DNA of 64,000 bases from Streptomyces xylophagus (GTDB lineage Bacteria; Actinomycetota; Actinomycetes; Streptomycetales; Streptomycetaceae). Of the stretch, positions 1 through 9,349 are shown piece after piece. The DNA lies in assembly GCF_000716435.1 (NCBI RefSeq), contig NZ_JNWO01000002.1, positions 372,001 to 436,000 of the forward strand. The letters are read 5' to 3'. The notes beneath the pieces are model-generated. The model was not told the origin of the DNA and ran no database searches. It saw only the letters and a program-made list of their open reading frames with translations. The translations under genes were made by a program, and so were the position numbers. Numbering within the stretch: the first letter of the stretch is position 1; each line of letters opens with the position of its first letter.

Positions 1-249
1 CGCCCGGCGTTCCCCCTCGGACATCCCACCCCAGACGCCGTACGGTTCCGGGCCGCTCATCGCGGTCCACGCGCAGGCGTCGATCACAGGGCAACGTCCG
101 CAGACCGCCCGGGCCTTCTTCTCCCGTCTCCGCTTGTCGGTGCCGCGCTCGCCGGACGGGGAGAAGAAGACGGAGCTGTCCATGCCCCGGCAGAGTGCGT
201 GCTGTTGCCAGTCCCAGTAGGCGAGGAAGGGGCGGTGTCGAGGGATCAT
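1..249 (-). CDS. WhiB-family iron-sulfur transcriptional regulator (C-terminus beyond window)
   Basis: Small cytoplasmic regulator that binds a redox-sensitive [4Fe-4S] cluster and usually works with a sigma factor. The 83 visible codons carry the four cluster cysteines (C20, C50, C53, C59; CX2CX5C in the second part) and then the G-V-W-G-G turn typical of the family. The basic C-terminal tail lies outside the window. The ATG is preceded by GGAGG at a good distance. WhiB proteins are confined to actinobacteria and their phages, which supports the taxonomic call. It is not one of the well-known developmental members I could name with confidence. Confidence 0.92.
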   Translation of the reverse strand, partial: MIPRHRPFLAYWDWQQHALCRGMDSSVFFSPSGERGTDKRRREKKARAVCGRCPVIDACAWTAMSGPEPYGVWGGMSEGERRA

Positions 250-314
250 GTCGATCCTCCCAGTGACAGGTATCCGGTACTGGCCATCGTCATCGCCGGG
301 CCGACGACGCGGCT

Positions 315-803
315 TCAGTCGATTGGCTGATTGGGGGTCGGTATCTGCTCGGTGTTGTTCATCTTCGCCCGGTTCTGTGCCAGGAGGATCTTCACGTCCT
401 GCTCGACCTGCTCGGCATCGATGCCGAGGGCATGTCCCATGTGGGCCGACCACACCTCGGAGCGGATATTGGTCTCGAAGTCCAGGTCGGCGCGGACCTT
501 CTCACGGGTCGCCTGACGGTTCTGGCTCACCATCACGAAGGTGGACAGGAAGATCGCCTCAAGGCTGACGATCATGGTGAGCAGCCCGAAGGGGTAGGGG
601 TCCCAGATCGCGGAACGGCCGAACAGCCCCTCGTTGAAGGTGATCCAGACCGCGAACCACAGCGCGTGCAGATAGACGAACTGCATCGTCCCGGCGAACG
701 TGGTGATCGCGTCCGCGATCCGGTCCTGGGTTCCGCGCATCCGCGCGAGAACGGCCTGCTCGTTCGGAAGGCGTATGTCCAACCCATTGATTCCAGGGGG
801 CAC
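315..803 (-). CDS. DUF1003 family membrane protein
   Basis: About 162 residues. The start chosen is the GTG at 803, because AAGGAG sits five bases upstream; the alternative GTG at 809 overlaps that ribosome site. Two hydrophobic helices flank a short loop: one around F-V-Y-L-H-A-L-W-F-A-V-W and one around F-G-L-L-T-M-I-V-S-L-E-A-I-F-L-S. They are followed by the V-S-Q-N-R-Q segment and a charged, coiled-coil-like tail, the layout of DUF1003 proteins. The biochemical role of the family is unknown. It is a stand-alone gene ending 66 bases from the WhiB start. Confidence 0.85.
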   Translation of the reverse strand: MPPGINGLDIRLPNEQAVLARMRGTQDRIADAITTFAGTMQFVYLHALWFAVWITFNEGLFGRSAIWDPYPFGLLTMIVSLEAIFLSTFVMVSQNRQATREKVRADLDFETNIRSEVWSAHMGHALGIDAEQVEQDVKILLAQNRAKMNNTEQIPTPNQPID

Positions 804-1076
804 GGGCACTCCTTGATCCGCTGTTCACGGGAGATGCCCGTCAGCGTACGGACGGGCCGTGCGCCTTCCTTGGGTCAATTGACTGCGTACAAGGCCGCAT
901 GCGTGTCCGTACGCCGTTCATTGCGTCGATTGACCGAAGCGGGTCGGGCGGGTGCGAGGGGAGAGTGGCGGCGGCTCAGGCAACCACCTCGACACATCCA
1001 CCTACCGCGACACATCCATCCACCTCAGTACGTCGCGCCATCGAGCAGCACGCATCCGTCAAGGAAAGGGATCACC

Positions 1077-1553
1077 ATGTCGGACCCGACGCCGCAGAAG
1101 AACCAGGCTCCCGGCACCACCTCGGACGGCTCCGCCGGCCGTCTCGTCGAGCTCGCACAGAAGGCCGAGGAAGCCCAGCGGACCGTAGCGGCGAGTGTCG
1201 CGGAGGATCGGCAGAAGCTGACCGCCGTGGTGGCCGACGCGAAGGGCAGGGCCGAACAGGGCGCGCAGCGGCTGCAGTCGAGCGGGCAGCAGGCCAAGGC
1301 GAACGTCACCGGAACCTGGAACCAGGTGCAGACCTCCTGGCAGGACCATGTCGACTCGGTCCGCGTGAAACTGGAGGAACGCAAGGCCGAGCGCGATGTG
1401 AAGCGTCTCCAGAACGCCGCCGACGACGCCGAGGACTACGCATCCGACGCCGTCGACTTCGCGATCGCGGCCGTGGAAGAAGCCGAGTACGCCACGCTGG
1501 ACGCCGTGCTCGCGAGGGTGGAGGCGGACGAAGCGGCCGACGCCGCGCAGTAG
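1077..1553 (+). CDS. Hypothetical alanine/glutamate-rich helical protein
   Basis: 158 residues from an ATG preceded by AAGGAAAGGG. The sequence is almost wholly charged and alanine-rich (repeating A-E-x-A, K-A-E-x-A and A-D-A patterns), has no signal peptide or membrane segment, and should form long amphipathic helices or a coiled coil. It loosely resembles apolipoprotein- or LEA-like stress proteins of actinomycetes, but I recognise no named family. The start was chosen because upstream in-frame sequence lacks coding character and the ribosome site fits here. It is divergent from the DUF1003 gene across a 273-base gap. Confidence 0.7.
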   Translation: MSDPTPQKNQAPGTTSDGSAGRLVELAQKAEEAQRTVAASVAEDRQKLTAVVADAKGRAEQGAQRLQSSGQQAKANVTGTWNQVQTSWQDHVDSVRVKLEERKAERDVKRLQNAADDAEDYASDAVDFAIAAVEEAEYATLDAVLARVEADEAADAAQ

Positions 1554-1844
1554 TCGGCCGTCGGCGCGTCCGCACGGGCGCGCGGCCGGGGCGGCGGGTC
1601 GTGGGACGACACCCATGACCCGCTGTTTCTTGTTGCGCCGACCGGTACAGCGCGGTGGCGCCGCCGCGCCGACGGCCGAGCGGCGGTGTGACCCGCCACT
1701 GACCTCGGCGCCGAACGCTGTGGCCGGGAACATCGACCATCACCTCTCGATCAGCGACGATCTTGCTGTCGAGGGAGAGTGCTTACCTCTTTCTCGCCGA
1801 CCCGATATATTTCGTTCGGCAAGCAATTTGATGGAGGGAAGTCG

Positions 1845-4697
1845 GTGACCTCACGGGCTGGAGCGGACCTGGTCGGTCGCACGGCCGAGCTGGAGCTGAT
1901 GGACTCGCTGTCGGCCGGGCGGCACGGGAGTCGCCCCGGCCTGCTGCTGCGCGGCGGCCCCGGGGTGGGGAAGACCGCGCTGCTGGACGCCGCCGCGGGA
2001 CGGGCCGTAGCCGCCGGAATGCGGGTGCTGCGGGCCTCCGCCGTGGAGTTCGAGGCCGAGATGGACTTCTCGGCGCTGCACCAGATGCTCTACCCCCTGC
2101 GTCATCACGCCGACCGGCTCGCCGACCACCATCGGGACGTCGTCGACCGGATCTTCGGACTCGCGCCGGGACCGTCGCCGGACCCGCTGGCCGCGTCGAC
2201 GGCGATCCTCGCCCTGCTCGGTCAGGCCACCGTCGAGCGACCGCTGCTGATGATCGCCGACGGTGTGCCGTGGATCGACCGCGCCAGCGCGACCGCGCTG
2301 GGGTTCGTCGTCCGCAGGGTCGGCGACGACCCGGTCGTCTTCCTGGCCGCCGTGCGGACCGGGGCGCACAGCTTCTGCGACCAACTCGACCTGCCCGTAC
2401 GGGAGATCGGGCCCTTGGGCGAACGGGCGGCGGCCGAGCTGCTGGACGCCCGCTGGCCCGAGCTGGGGCCGTCGGTACGGCGGCGGATACTGGCCGAGGC
2501 CGCGGGCAATCCGCTCGCGCTCCTCGAACTGCCGACCGCGTTGAGCGGCCGTCAGCGCTCGGGCCATGTCCCCCTGCCTCCGCTCCTGCCTCTCACCGGG
2601 CGGCTGGAGGCGGCTTTCGCCGCCGCCGTCGAGGGGCTGCCCGTGCCGACCCGGACGGCGCTGCTCATGGCCGCGCTGGATCCCGAGCTCGACCTGGCCA
2701 CGATACGGACGGCCGCGCGGGACTCCGCGTGCGTCGAGGTACTCGTCCCGGCGCGCGAAGCGGACCTGCTCCATGTCGACGAGGCCGTCGGCCATCTGCG
2801 CTTCCGCCATCCACTGATCCGCGCCGCGATCGTGCACCTGGCGTCCCCCGGTGAACTCCGTCGCGCGCACCACGCGCTGGCCACCGCCCTGACGGACCTG
2901 CCCGAGCGCCGGGCGTGGCATCTCGCCGAGGCCGCGACCGGCCCGGACGAGACGGTGGCCCGGGCGCTGGACGAAGCGGCCCTGTCCGCGTGGCGGCGCG
3001 GTACGACACCGGGTGCCGCGGCCCGGGCGGTGGACGAGGCGGCCGGCTCCGACCGGCGGCGCATCGCCGGGTCCGCCGCCGTGGCCGCGCTCATGCGGGC
3101 CGGTGAACTCAGCCCGCATCCCGGCGACCGCTCGCGCCGGCTGGTCGAGGCCGCCTACCTCGCCACCTTCACCGGCCAACTCGACGATGTGACAAGGCTG
3201 TTGGCCGATGCCGGACAGGCTCCCGACACCCCGACCGGGCTGATCCTGGCCGCCACCGCCCACCTCCTCACCAACGACGAGGGCGACGTCGACGCCGCCT
3301 ACCGCCTCCTGGCCCGGGCCCTCGACGACACCACGACCACCGCCAGGAACGACGACTGGGACCTCTACGGCATCCTCTACGTGCTGCTGCTCGTCAGCCT
3401 CTACACCCTCCGCCCCGAGCCCTGGCAGCTCCTCAAAACCACGATGGCCCGCTTCGAACCGGCCACAGTGACACCGATCAGACTCTGCTACGACGCCTAC
3501 GTCGACCCCACCAGCGGCTCCGACGCGTTGCGCAAGGGCCTCGCCGACGCCTTCGCGGCGCTGCCCGCCGACGCGGCACCCTGGGAGCTGATCCCCCTGG
3601 CCTTCGCGGCGGTCGCGATGGACGCCCTGTCGGACCACCGGTACCTGGTCTCCCGCATGATCGAACGCGAACGCGACGGCGGCGCGGTCGCCATGGTCAT
3701 CCCCGCACTGATGCTGCTCTGCCACGACTCCTACGTCCACGGCCGCTGGGACGAGGCCGAGCGCCTGGCACAGGAGGGGCTGGACCTGGCGGCGGTCCAC
3801 GGCTACCACTTCTGGGAGCGGCAGATCCGGGCCCTGCTGGCATCGGGCGCGGCACTGCGCGGCGACGCGGACCTCGCCAGGACCCGCAGCGAGGAGACCA
3901 CGACCTGGGCGGCGCCCCGAGGCATCGAGGTGACCGAGGCCTACGCCCGCTCCGCCCGCCACGTCGCCGCCATGGGCCAGGGCGACTACGAGGAGGCCCA
4001 TGTCCAAGTGGGGTGGATCGACCCACCCGGCGTACCGAGCCACGGCATCCCGAGCCGGTGGATGGTCCTGGACCTGGTCGAGGCGGCGGTCCGCACCGGC
4101 CGTACGGACGAGGCGCGCGCCCATGTCACCGCCGCACGGAAGGCGGGCATCCACCGGATCTCCCCGCGCATCGCGATGATCACCACCGGGGCCGAGGCCG
4201 TGGCCGCCGACGAGAACGAGGCAGGCCCCCTGTTCGAGGCAGCCCTCTCCCTGCCCCAGGCCGCCCGGTGGCCGTGGGAACACGCGCGCATCCAACTCGC
4301 GTACGGGCAGTGGCTGCGCCGCACCCGGGACCATCATGCCCGCCAGTATCTGAGCGCCGCCCTCGAGACCTTCGACCGGATCGGCGCGAAGGCCATGGCA
4401 CAGCGGGCCCGCAACGAACTGCGCGCCACCGGCGTCGCCACCCCCACCGGACCCGCCGCGCCCAGTGCCGCGTTGACCGTGCAGGAGCGACAGATCGCCG
4501 AACTGGCGGCCGTGGGCCTGACCAACAGGCAGATCGGCGAACGGCTGTTCCTGTCCCACCGCACGGTCGGCTCCCATCTGCACCGGCTGTACCCCAAGCT
4601 CGGCATCACCTCACGCGCCGCGCTCCGCGCCGCCCTGGAGGCGATGAACTCCGGAGACGAGTACCAGGGACCACAGCCGGCGGTACCGTGGAAATGA
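1845..4697 (+). CDS. LAL-family (large LuxR) ATPase transcriptional regulator
   Basis: About 950 residues, usual for the family. An N-terminal AAA/STAND ATPase domain has a Walker A G-G-P-G-V-G-K-T around residues 37-44. A long helical TPR-like middle follows, and a LuxR-type helix-turn-helix occupies about residues 877-933 (L-T-x-x-E-x-x-I-A-E-L-A ... T-N-R-Q-I-G ... R-T-V-x-x-H-L). The start is GTG at 1845, with GGAGGG nine bases upstream; this trims 22 codons from the longest frame. LAL proteins usually activate catabolic or antibiotic genes when a ligand frees the ATPase. The likely targets are not evident, but the next gene is another regulator 24 bases downstream. Confidence 0.93.
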   Translation: MTSRAGADLVGRTAELELMDSLSAGRHGSRPGLLLRGGPGVGKTALLDAAAGRAVAAGMRVLRASAVEFEAEMDFSALHQMLYPLRHHADRLADHHRDVVDRIFGLAPGPSPDPLAASTAILALLGQATVERPLLMIADGVPWIDRASATALGFVVRRVGDDPVVFLAAVRTGAHSFCDQLDLPVREIGPLGERAAAELLDARWPELGPSVRRRILAEAAGNPLALLELPTALSGRQRSGHVPLPPLLPLTGRLEAAFAAAVEGLPVPTRTALLMAALDPELDLATIRTAARDSACVEVLVPAREADLLHVDEAVGHLRFRHPLIRAAIVHLASPGELRRAHHALATALTDLPERRAWHLAEAATGPDETVARALDEAALSAWRRGTTPGAAARAVDEAAGSDRRRIAGSAAVAALMRAGELSPHPGDRSRRLVEAAYLATFTGQLDDVTRLLADAGQAPDTPTGLILAATAHLLTNDEGDVDAAYRLLARALDDTTTTARNDDWDLYGILYVLLLVSLYTLRPEPWQLLKTTMARFEPATVTPIRLCYDAYVDPTSGSDALRKGLADAFAALPADAAPWELIPLAFAAVAMDALSDHRYLVSRMIERERDGGAVAMVIPALMLLCHDSYVHGRWDEAERLAQEGLDLAAVHGYHFWERQIRALLASGAALRGDADLARTRSEETTTWAAPRGIEVTEAYARSARHVAAMGQGDYEEAHVQVGWIDPPGVPSHGIPSRWMVLDLVEAAVRTGRTDEARAHVTAARKAGIHRISPRIAMITTGAEAVAADENEAGPLFEAALSLPQAARWPWEHARIQLAYGQWLRRTRDHHARQYLSAALETFDRIGAKAMAQRARNELRATGVATPTGPAAPSAALTVQERQIAELAAVGLTNRQIGERLFLSHRTVGSHLHRLYPKLGITSRAALRAALEAMNSGDEYQGPQPAVPWK

Positions 4698-4721
4698 GAC
4701 CCCTTGAGCGGTGAGCCGGAG

Positions 4722-5933
4722 ATGACATTGGTCGACAAGGAGATCAGAGCCCTGGCGACCGTGCTGCTCGAACGCGTCGACGAGCTGGCGAAGGAGATGG
4801 CGACGCGGATCCGGGCCGGCTCGCGGGAGTACCACTACGACGCGGTGCCCGAGGAGGACCTGGAGGAGGCCTGCCGCATTCACGTCGGCAACGCACTCCA
4901 GGCGCTCAGCGGGCAGGCACCGCTGGACACCGGGACCGCGGCCGAGATAGGCCACCGACGTGCCCGGCAGAACGTGCCGCTGCCCACCGTGATGACGGCC
5001 TACCGCGTCGGCGTGAAGTACTTCTGGGAGGTGGTGGTCGACGAGGCCACCACAACCGCCTTGGTGGGCAACGACGTTCTGGTCGCGACGGCCTCCGCGA
5101 TGTGGGAGATCCAGGACGGCATCACCGAGGGCATGGTCTCCGGATACCACGACGAGGTGGCCCGACGGCTCCTCGCCGGCGACCAGGAACGCTCCGCGCT
5201 GGTGGAAGCGCTCCTGGAGGGCCGGAGCATGGACGCCGACGCCGTGTGGTCCGCCGCCGAGGTCCTGCGCGTGCCGCGCGACGGCCCGTTCACCGTGGTC
5301 GCCGCCGAAGTACCGGGGATCGGCCGCCGGGCCCTGCCGGACATCGCGGCCCTCCTGACCCGCCGCGGCATCCGGTCCGCCTGGCGGCTGCGCCCCGATC
5401 TCCAGCTGGGCATCGTGCACCTGCGGACCCCGCGGGACCTGGACGACCTGGTCGAGGTGCTGCGCGACCACGCGGAGCGGCGCGTGGGCGTGAGCCCCTC
5501 CTACGACGATCTGAACCGCACCGGCGACGCCCTGCGCTTCGCCAAGGTCGCGATGCGCGGCGGCGACGCGCAGAGCAGTGCCGTGACCGTCTTCGACGAC
5601 TCGCCTGTCGCGGTCGCGACGGCCGGCGCACCCGATGTCATGGCCCGCGTGGCCGCCAAGGTCCTGGGTCCCGTCGAGGCCCTGCCGGAGGACGAACGGG
5701 CCCTGCTGCTGGACACGTTGGACGTCTGGTTCGACTGCGGCGGCTCCGCCGAGGAGGCCGCGAAGCAGCTCTACGTCCACCCCAACACCGTGCGCACCCG
5801 CCTGCGCCGCATCACCGAACACACCGGCCGCTCACTGACCGACCCGCGCGGCATCACCGAACTCGCCCTCGCACTGCGCGCCGTCCGCCAGACTCCGAGG
5901 CTCCCGGCCCCGGAGTCGACCGACGGGCCCTAG
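4722..5933 (+). CDS. PucR/CdaR-type transcriptional regulator
   Basis: About 403 residues. It has an N-terminal helical RsbRD-like sensor region, a central CdaR/GGDEF-like domain, and a C-terminal PucR helix-turn-helix (L-L-x-T-L-x-x-W-F-D ... A-A-K-Q-L-Y-V-H-P-N-T-V-R-T-R-L-R-R-I). ATG 4722 is preferred; an in-frame TTG at 4704 would add six residues and neither site has a strong ribosome signal. It follows the LAL gene closely, so co-transcription is likely. Its stop overlaps by four bases the stop of the convergent phospholipase gene. The family often controls purine, amine or secondary-metabolite genes, but no target is visible nearby. Confidence 0.85.
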   Translation: MTLVDKEIRALATVLLERVDELAKEMATRIRAGSREYHYDAVPEEDLEEACRIHVGNALQALSGQAPLDTGTAAEIGHRRARQNVPLPTVMTAYRVGVKYFWEVVVDEATTTALVGNDVLVATASAMWEIQDGITEGMVSGYHDEVARRLLAGDQERSALVEALLEGRSMDADAVWSAAEVLRVPRDGPFTVVAAEVPGIGRRALPDIAALLTRRGIRSAWRLRPDLQLGIVHLRTPRDLDDLVEVLRDHAERRVGVSPSYDDLNRTGDALRFAKVAMRGGDAQSSAVTVFDDSPVAVATAGAPDVMARVAAKVLGPVEALPEDERALLLDTLDVWFDCGGSAEEAAKQLYVHPNTVRTRLRRITEHTGRSLTDPRGITELALALRAVRQTPRLPAPESTDGP

Positions 5934-6922
5934 GCGGCGGTACCGCCCGCGTAGTCGCTCTTGAACGTGGTCTCGATCGTGGTGGCGACGGACTGGGCCA
6001 CCCCCGTGCCGGTGAGGATGATGCCCAACTCCCTGTTGTTCGACAGCGAGTTGCTGCTGATGTTCATCGAGCCCGCCTCCACCTCCTGGGTGGACAGGCC
6101 GTAGTCGGCGACCATGGCCTTGGCGTGGATGTAGAAGCCGTTCGGGTCGGAGTACCCGACGACCGTGCCGCCGGCCGCCTTGATCGCGGACACCTGGGTG
6201 GAGTAGCTCGACGGGGTCTCCAGTACCACCCGTACGGTCACGCCGGCCTTCGCTCTGGCCACGATCGCGTTGACCACCGTGCTGTCGCTGAACTCCAGTT
6301 CCTCGACGTCGAGCGTCGTGGTGGCCGCGTTGATCACGGTGAGCAGACGGCTGCGGGAGTCGGTGGGGGACCAGAGCAGATGGTCGCCGTCGGTCGGGGT
6401 GATCGAGGTGCCGGCGTAGTCCGCGTTGAAGACCTTCTCGATCGCGGCGACATCACGGGTGTCGTCGGTGAAGACACCGTAGTCGCGGCCGGTCGTGTAG
6501 TACTGCGAGGTCAGATTGCCGGTCAGGATCAGCGACTTGGTGGCGTCCACCGTGATGGTCTTCTGGTGCGTGTAGACGAAGCTGGACGGCGACCACACCA
6601 CGCCCACGCCCGCGTTCGTCAGCGCCGTGTACGCCGAACTGTTGGCGGACTGGTGCGCGTTGTCCAGGACCACCCGCACGGTGACGCCCTTGTTCTCCAG
6701 TGCGATCAGATCGTTGACGGCGGTGGTGTCCTCCAGCTCGTACATCGTCATGTCGAGCGAGGAGGTGGCCGAGTTGATGAAGTCGTAGATCGTCGGCTCG
6801 CTGGTGGTCTGCGAGAAGGCGAACGCGGTGTAGGTCGCGGCGTTGGCGGGGACGGCCGTGACGAACAGGGTGGCGCCGGCTGCCAGCGCGACACCCGCGC
6901 GGCCGAGGAACGTCCTCAACAT
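5930..6922 (-). CDS. Secreted phospholipase D-like (HKD) protein
   Basis: 330 residues starting with a classical Sec signal peptide (M-L-R-T-F-L-G-R-A-G-V-A-L-A-A-G, likely cut after A-N-A). It contains two PLD half-sites. The first is H-Q-K-T-I-T-V-D followed by L-T-G-N; the second is H-A-K-A-M-V-A-D-Y followed by A-G-S-M-N and N-N-R-E-L-G. Each HKD motif keeps the catalytic His, Lys and Asp. Such proteins hydrolyse or transfer phosphodiester bonds; the two-repeat extracellular form resembles actinomycete cardiolipin-synthase-like/PLD proteins and endonuclease Nuc. The substrate is not predictable. Confidence 0.9.
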   Translation of the reverse strand: MLRTFLGRAGVALAAGATLFVTAVPANAATYTAFAFSQTTSEPTIYDFINSATSSLDMTMYELEDTTAVNDLIALENKGVTVRVVLDNAHQSANSSAYTALTNAGVGVVWSPSSFVYTHQKTITVDATKSLILTGNLTSQYYTTGRDYGVFTDDTRDVAAIEKVFNADYAGTSITPTDGDHLLWSPTDSRSRLLTVINAATTTLDVEELEFSDSTVVNAIVARAKAGVTVRVVLETPSSYSTQVSAIKAAGGTVVGYSDPNGFYIHAKAMVADYGLSTQEVEAGSMNISSNSLSNNRELGIILTGTGVAQSVATTIETTFKSDYAGGTAA

Positions 6923-7015
6923 GCGTGACTCCTAGTCGAGTTGATGCCCACGTGGGGGGTGGCGGGCAGGTGCATGACACCACGCGCGTAGAACGGGGTG
7001 GAAGAGAAGCAGGGT

Positions 7016-7042
7016 GAACTCGCGATTTCCAACCGCGAGTTC
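7016..7042. repeat. Perfect 9-bp inverted repeat (hairpin or operator)
   Basis: GAACTCGCG and CGCGAGTTC are exact reverse complements separated by nine bases. A third CGCGAGTT copy lies at 7093-7100. The element is in the divergent gap between the phospholipase gene (start 6922, minus) and the nitrobindin gene (start 7276, plus), so it could be an operator or an RNA hairpin. No T-run follows, so a classical terminator is less likely. Confidence 0.55.
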
Positions 7043-7129
7043 AGGCGGACAAAGGGGACTATGTGCAGGTGAGGCCCGGTTCATGGAGTCCCCGCGAGTT
7101 AGCAAAAACTTCGTAGCCGATGAATTCCG

Positions 7130-7192
7130 GGCCAGTTGCAACGCCCCAAAGGGGCGCGGGGAACTGCGCGCCCAGCCACAACGGCGAGTCAC
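7130..7192. repeat. Streptomyces-type dispersed intergenic hairpin repeat
   Basis: Contains CGCCCC-AAA-GGGGCG (7142-7156), a perfect 6-bp stem with a three-base loop, followed by CGGGGAACTGCGCG and CCAGCCACAACG. This run resembles a short repeat found in many intergenic regions of Streptomyces genomes, from memory and not checked here. The rest of the 353-base gap 6923-7275 holds the inverted repeat described separately and no convincing gene; about 7070-7130 is slightly AT-richer than its surroundings. Confidence 0.6.
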
Positions 7193-7275
7193 TGGAACGA
7201 CGGCATATCGGGGCACTGCGAGCGAAGCGCCTAGGCTGCACACCGACCCACGCACCAACCCCAGGAGCGCGCCCC

Positions 7276-7770
7276 GTGTCCGACCTCACCCCCCACCCGC
7301 TGCTCACCCCCGTACTCGCCCTCCTGGGCCACTGGCACGGCCAGGGCACGGGCGAATACCCCACACTCGCCGACGACTTCACCTACTCCCAGGACGTCAC
7401 CTTCACCCACGACGGCCGCCCCTTCCTGCACTACGAGGCCCGAGCCTGGATCCTCGACGCCGAAGGCAAACCGCTGCGCCCGGCAGCCCGCGAGAGCGGC
7501 TGGTGGCGACTGCAGCCCGACGGCCGAGTGGAAGCACTCGTCACCCAGCCCACCGGCATCGCCGAGATCCTCGTCGGCCACGCCACCGGCGACACGGTCG
7601 ACCTCGCCACCCACGACGTCGCCCTCACTCCCACCGCCAAGAAGGTCACCGCCACCCGCCGCCGCTACACCCTGACCGACGACGGCACGCTCACCTTCGA
7701 CCACGATATGGAGGCCGTGGGGGAGCCGCTGCAACACCACCTCTCCGCGCGACTGCGACGCACCGGCTGA
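7276..7770 (+). CDS. Nitrobindin-like heme-binding beta-barrel protein (FABP-like, DUF1794)
   Basis: 164 residues from GTG 7276, preceded by CCAGGAGC. The N-terminal [15 protein letters not shown] segment matches the G-x-W-x-G-x-G-x-G-x-Y-P signature of nitrobindins (THAP4 C-terminal fold). The later E-S-G-W-W-R, the barrel strands and a C-terminal H-H also fit. Characterised nitrobindins bind ferric heme and react with NO or peroxynitrite. The longer upstream frame was rejected because it runs through the dispersed repeat. Monocistronic. Confidence 0.88.
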   Translation: MSDLTPHPLLTPVLALLGHWHGQGTGEYPTLADDFTYSQDVTFTHDGRPFLHYEARAWILDAEGKPLRPAARESGWWRLQPDGRVEALVTQPTGIAEILVGHATGDTVDLATHDVALTPTAKKVTATRRRYTLTDDGTLTFDHDMEAVGEPLQHHLSARLRRTG

Positions 7771-7927
7771 AATGAACTGATCAGCAAGCCTGTTCACAGC
7801 GTTGCTTTCGGAATATCCGGTCGTTGATCTCCCATGCAGTGAGCGGTGCCCGAGCGGCATGGAGGCGTGGATCGACAGTGGTGCCCGGCGGCCTCCCGTG
7901 GGCAGGCGAACGGAGAGCCCTGTGCGC

Positions 7928-9337
7928 ATGACCGACCTTCAGCGGTGCGAGATCCGACCCGGACGACTCGTCGAGTGGACGCTGCACCCGACGGCCGTGG
8001 GGACGGCGCGGGCCCTCCCCGACGACGTGCGGCCACCGGCGTACGTGCAGGAGTCCCACATCCGTACGGCGCGCTCGGTGCGCGAGGACGGACTGTTCGT
8101 GCCGACCTGGCTCGGTACCGCCTTCGACATGCCGGGGCCCATCGAACTCGACGTGCTCCAGGGCGCGTTGCGGTCCTGGATGCTCCGGCACGAGACGCTG
8201 CGCAGCGGCTTCCGGTGGGCCGGTGACGAGATGCGCCGCTTCACCCTGGACGCCGACGCGGTGGCCCTGCACCGCGAGGACGTGGGGGAGTTCGCGGACG
8301 CGGTGACGCTGACCCGGTACATGCAGGACCGTTTCGATGTGACGGCGGACGCGCTCACCTGGCCGAACTTCCTCTTCGCCGTGGTGGTTCGGGGCGACGG
8401 CACGAGCGTCTACCTGGCGTTCGACCACAGCAACGTCGACGCCTACTCGCTGCATCGCATCGCGGGCGAGGTCCACGAGCTGTACGCGGCGGGCCTCGCC
8501 GGGAAGACGGTCGAGTCGGCGCCCGTCGCGAGCTACATCGACTTCTGCGCGGACGAACGTACGGACGCCGACCGGATCGACGACACGCACACGGTCGTGT
8601 CCCGCTGGCGCGAGTTCATCGCCCGCTGCGACGGCAAACTGCCCAACTTCCCCGTCGACTTGGGCCTTGACCCCGAAGGGCCGCTGCCCACACAGAAGTT
8701 CCTCCAGGAGATGCTCGTCGACGACACGGACGCGGCGGCCTTCGAGGCGTACTGCCGCCCGTACGGCGGAAGTCTCGTCGGCATCCTCGCGGCCGTCGCC
8801 CTCGCCGCCCGAGAGATCAGCGGCCTCGACGTGTACCGCACCGTCGTCCCCTTCCACACCCGGGCCAAGTCCCGCTGGGCCGACTCGGTCGGCTGGTACG
8901 TGGGCGGCGCGCCGATCGAGATCCCCGTCCAGCACGCCACGGACTTCGACCACGCCCTCCGCATGGTCCGCGCCACCCTCCGCGAGAACCGGCCGCACGC
9001 CCGCATGCCCATCGCCCGTGTACTGCGCCTGCTGGGCGCCGACTTCAGGCCCACGTCCCCCGACCTGTACTCGATCGTCTCCTACGTCGACTCGCGCGCC
9101 CTTCCCGGTTCGGAACGCTGGCAGGAGCTGAAGGCGTACGGGCTGATCCGGGTGTCGTACGGCGACCAGGTGTGCGCGTGGGTGACCCGGGTCCACGAAG
9201 GTCTGCAGTTCGCGTGCCGCCTCCCCGACAACGACATCGCGGACAAGAACATGCGGCTGTGCATGGAGTTGGTGCGGGAGCGCCTCGTCTCGGTGGTCCG
9301 GGAGGCGGCGCCGGCGGTGGTCGGCCCGGCCCGGTAG
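7928..9337 (+). CDS. Free-standing condensation-domain (PapA-like) acyltransferase
   Basis: About 469 residues with the NRPS condensation/acyltransferase fold: an N-terminal L-R-H-E-T-L-R-S-G-F-R region, then the active-site segment F-D-H-S-N-V-D-A-Y-S. The usual HHxxxDG appears here as DHxxxDA, so the catalytic second His and the structural Asp remain, while the first His and the Gly have changed. Later F-x-T-R and S-x-G-W-Y-V-G-G stretches fit the C-terminal half. No NRPS modules adjoin, so it may esterify or amidate a diffusible alcohol or amine, as PapA proteins do. ATG 7928 follows GGAGAG at 7912; an in-frame GTG at 7922 is also possible. Confidence 0.8.
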   Translation: MTDLQRCEIRPGRLVEWTLHPTAVGTARALPDDVRPPAYVQESHIRTARSVREDGLFVPTWLGTAFDMPGPIELDVLQGALRSWMLRHETLRSGFRWAGDEMRRFTLDADAVALHREDVGEFADAVTLTRYMQDRFDVTADALTWPNFLFAVVVRGDGTSVYLAFDHSNVDAYSLHRIAGEVHELYAAGLAGKTVESAPVASYIDFCADERTDADRIDDTHTVVSRWREFIARCDGKLPNFPVDLGLDPEGPLPTQKFLQEMLVDDTDAAAFEAYCRPYGGSLVGILAAVALAAREISGLDVYRTVVPFHTRAKSRWADSVGWYVGGAPIEIPVQHATDFDHALRMVRATLRENRPHARMPIARVLRLLGADFRPTSPDLYSIVSYVDSRALPGSERWQELKAYGLIRVSYGDQVCAWVTRVHEGLQFACRLPDNDIADKNMRLCMELVRERLVSVVREAAPAVVGPAR

Positions 9338-9349
9338 CGAGCAGGGGTT

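Noticed and set aside
1851..4583. 910-codon open frame antisense to the LAL regulator
   Set aside because: Glycine/glutamine/arginine-rich shadow caused by GC-rich third positions; the plus strand carries a coherent ATPase-LuxR protein.
4704..4721. TTG start six codons upstream for the first PucR gene
   Set aside because: Possible, but TTG is a weaker start and no ribosome site supports it over ATG 4722.
7781..9196. 471-codon minus-strand frame over the condensation-domain gene
   Set aside because: No domain, and composition typical of an antisense shadow.
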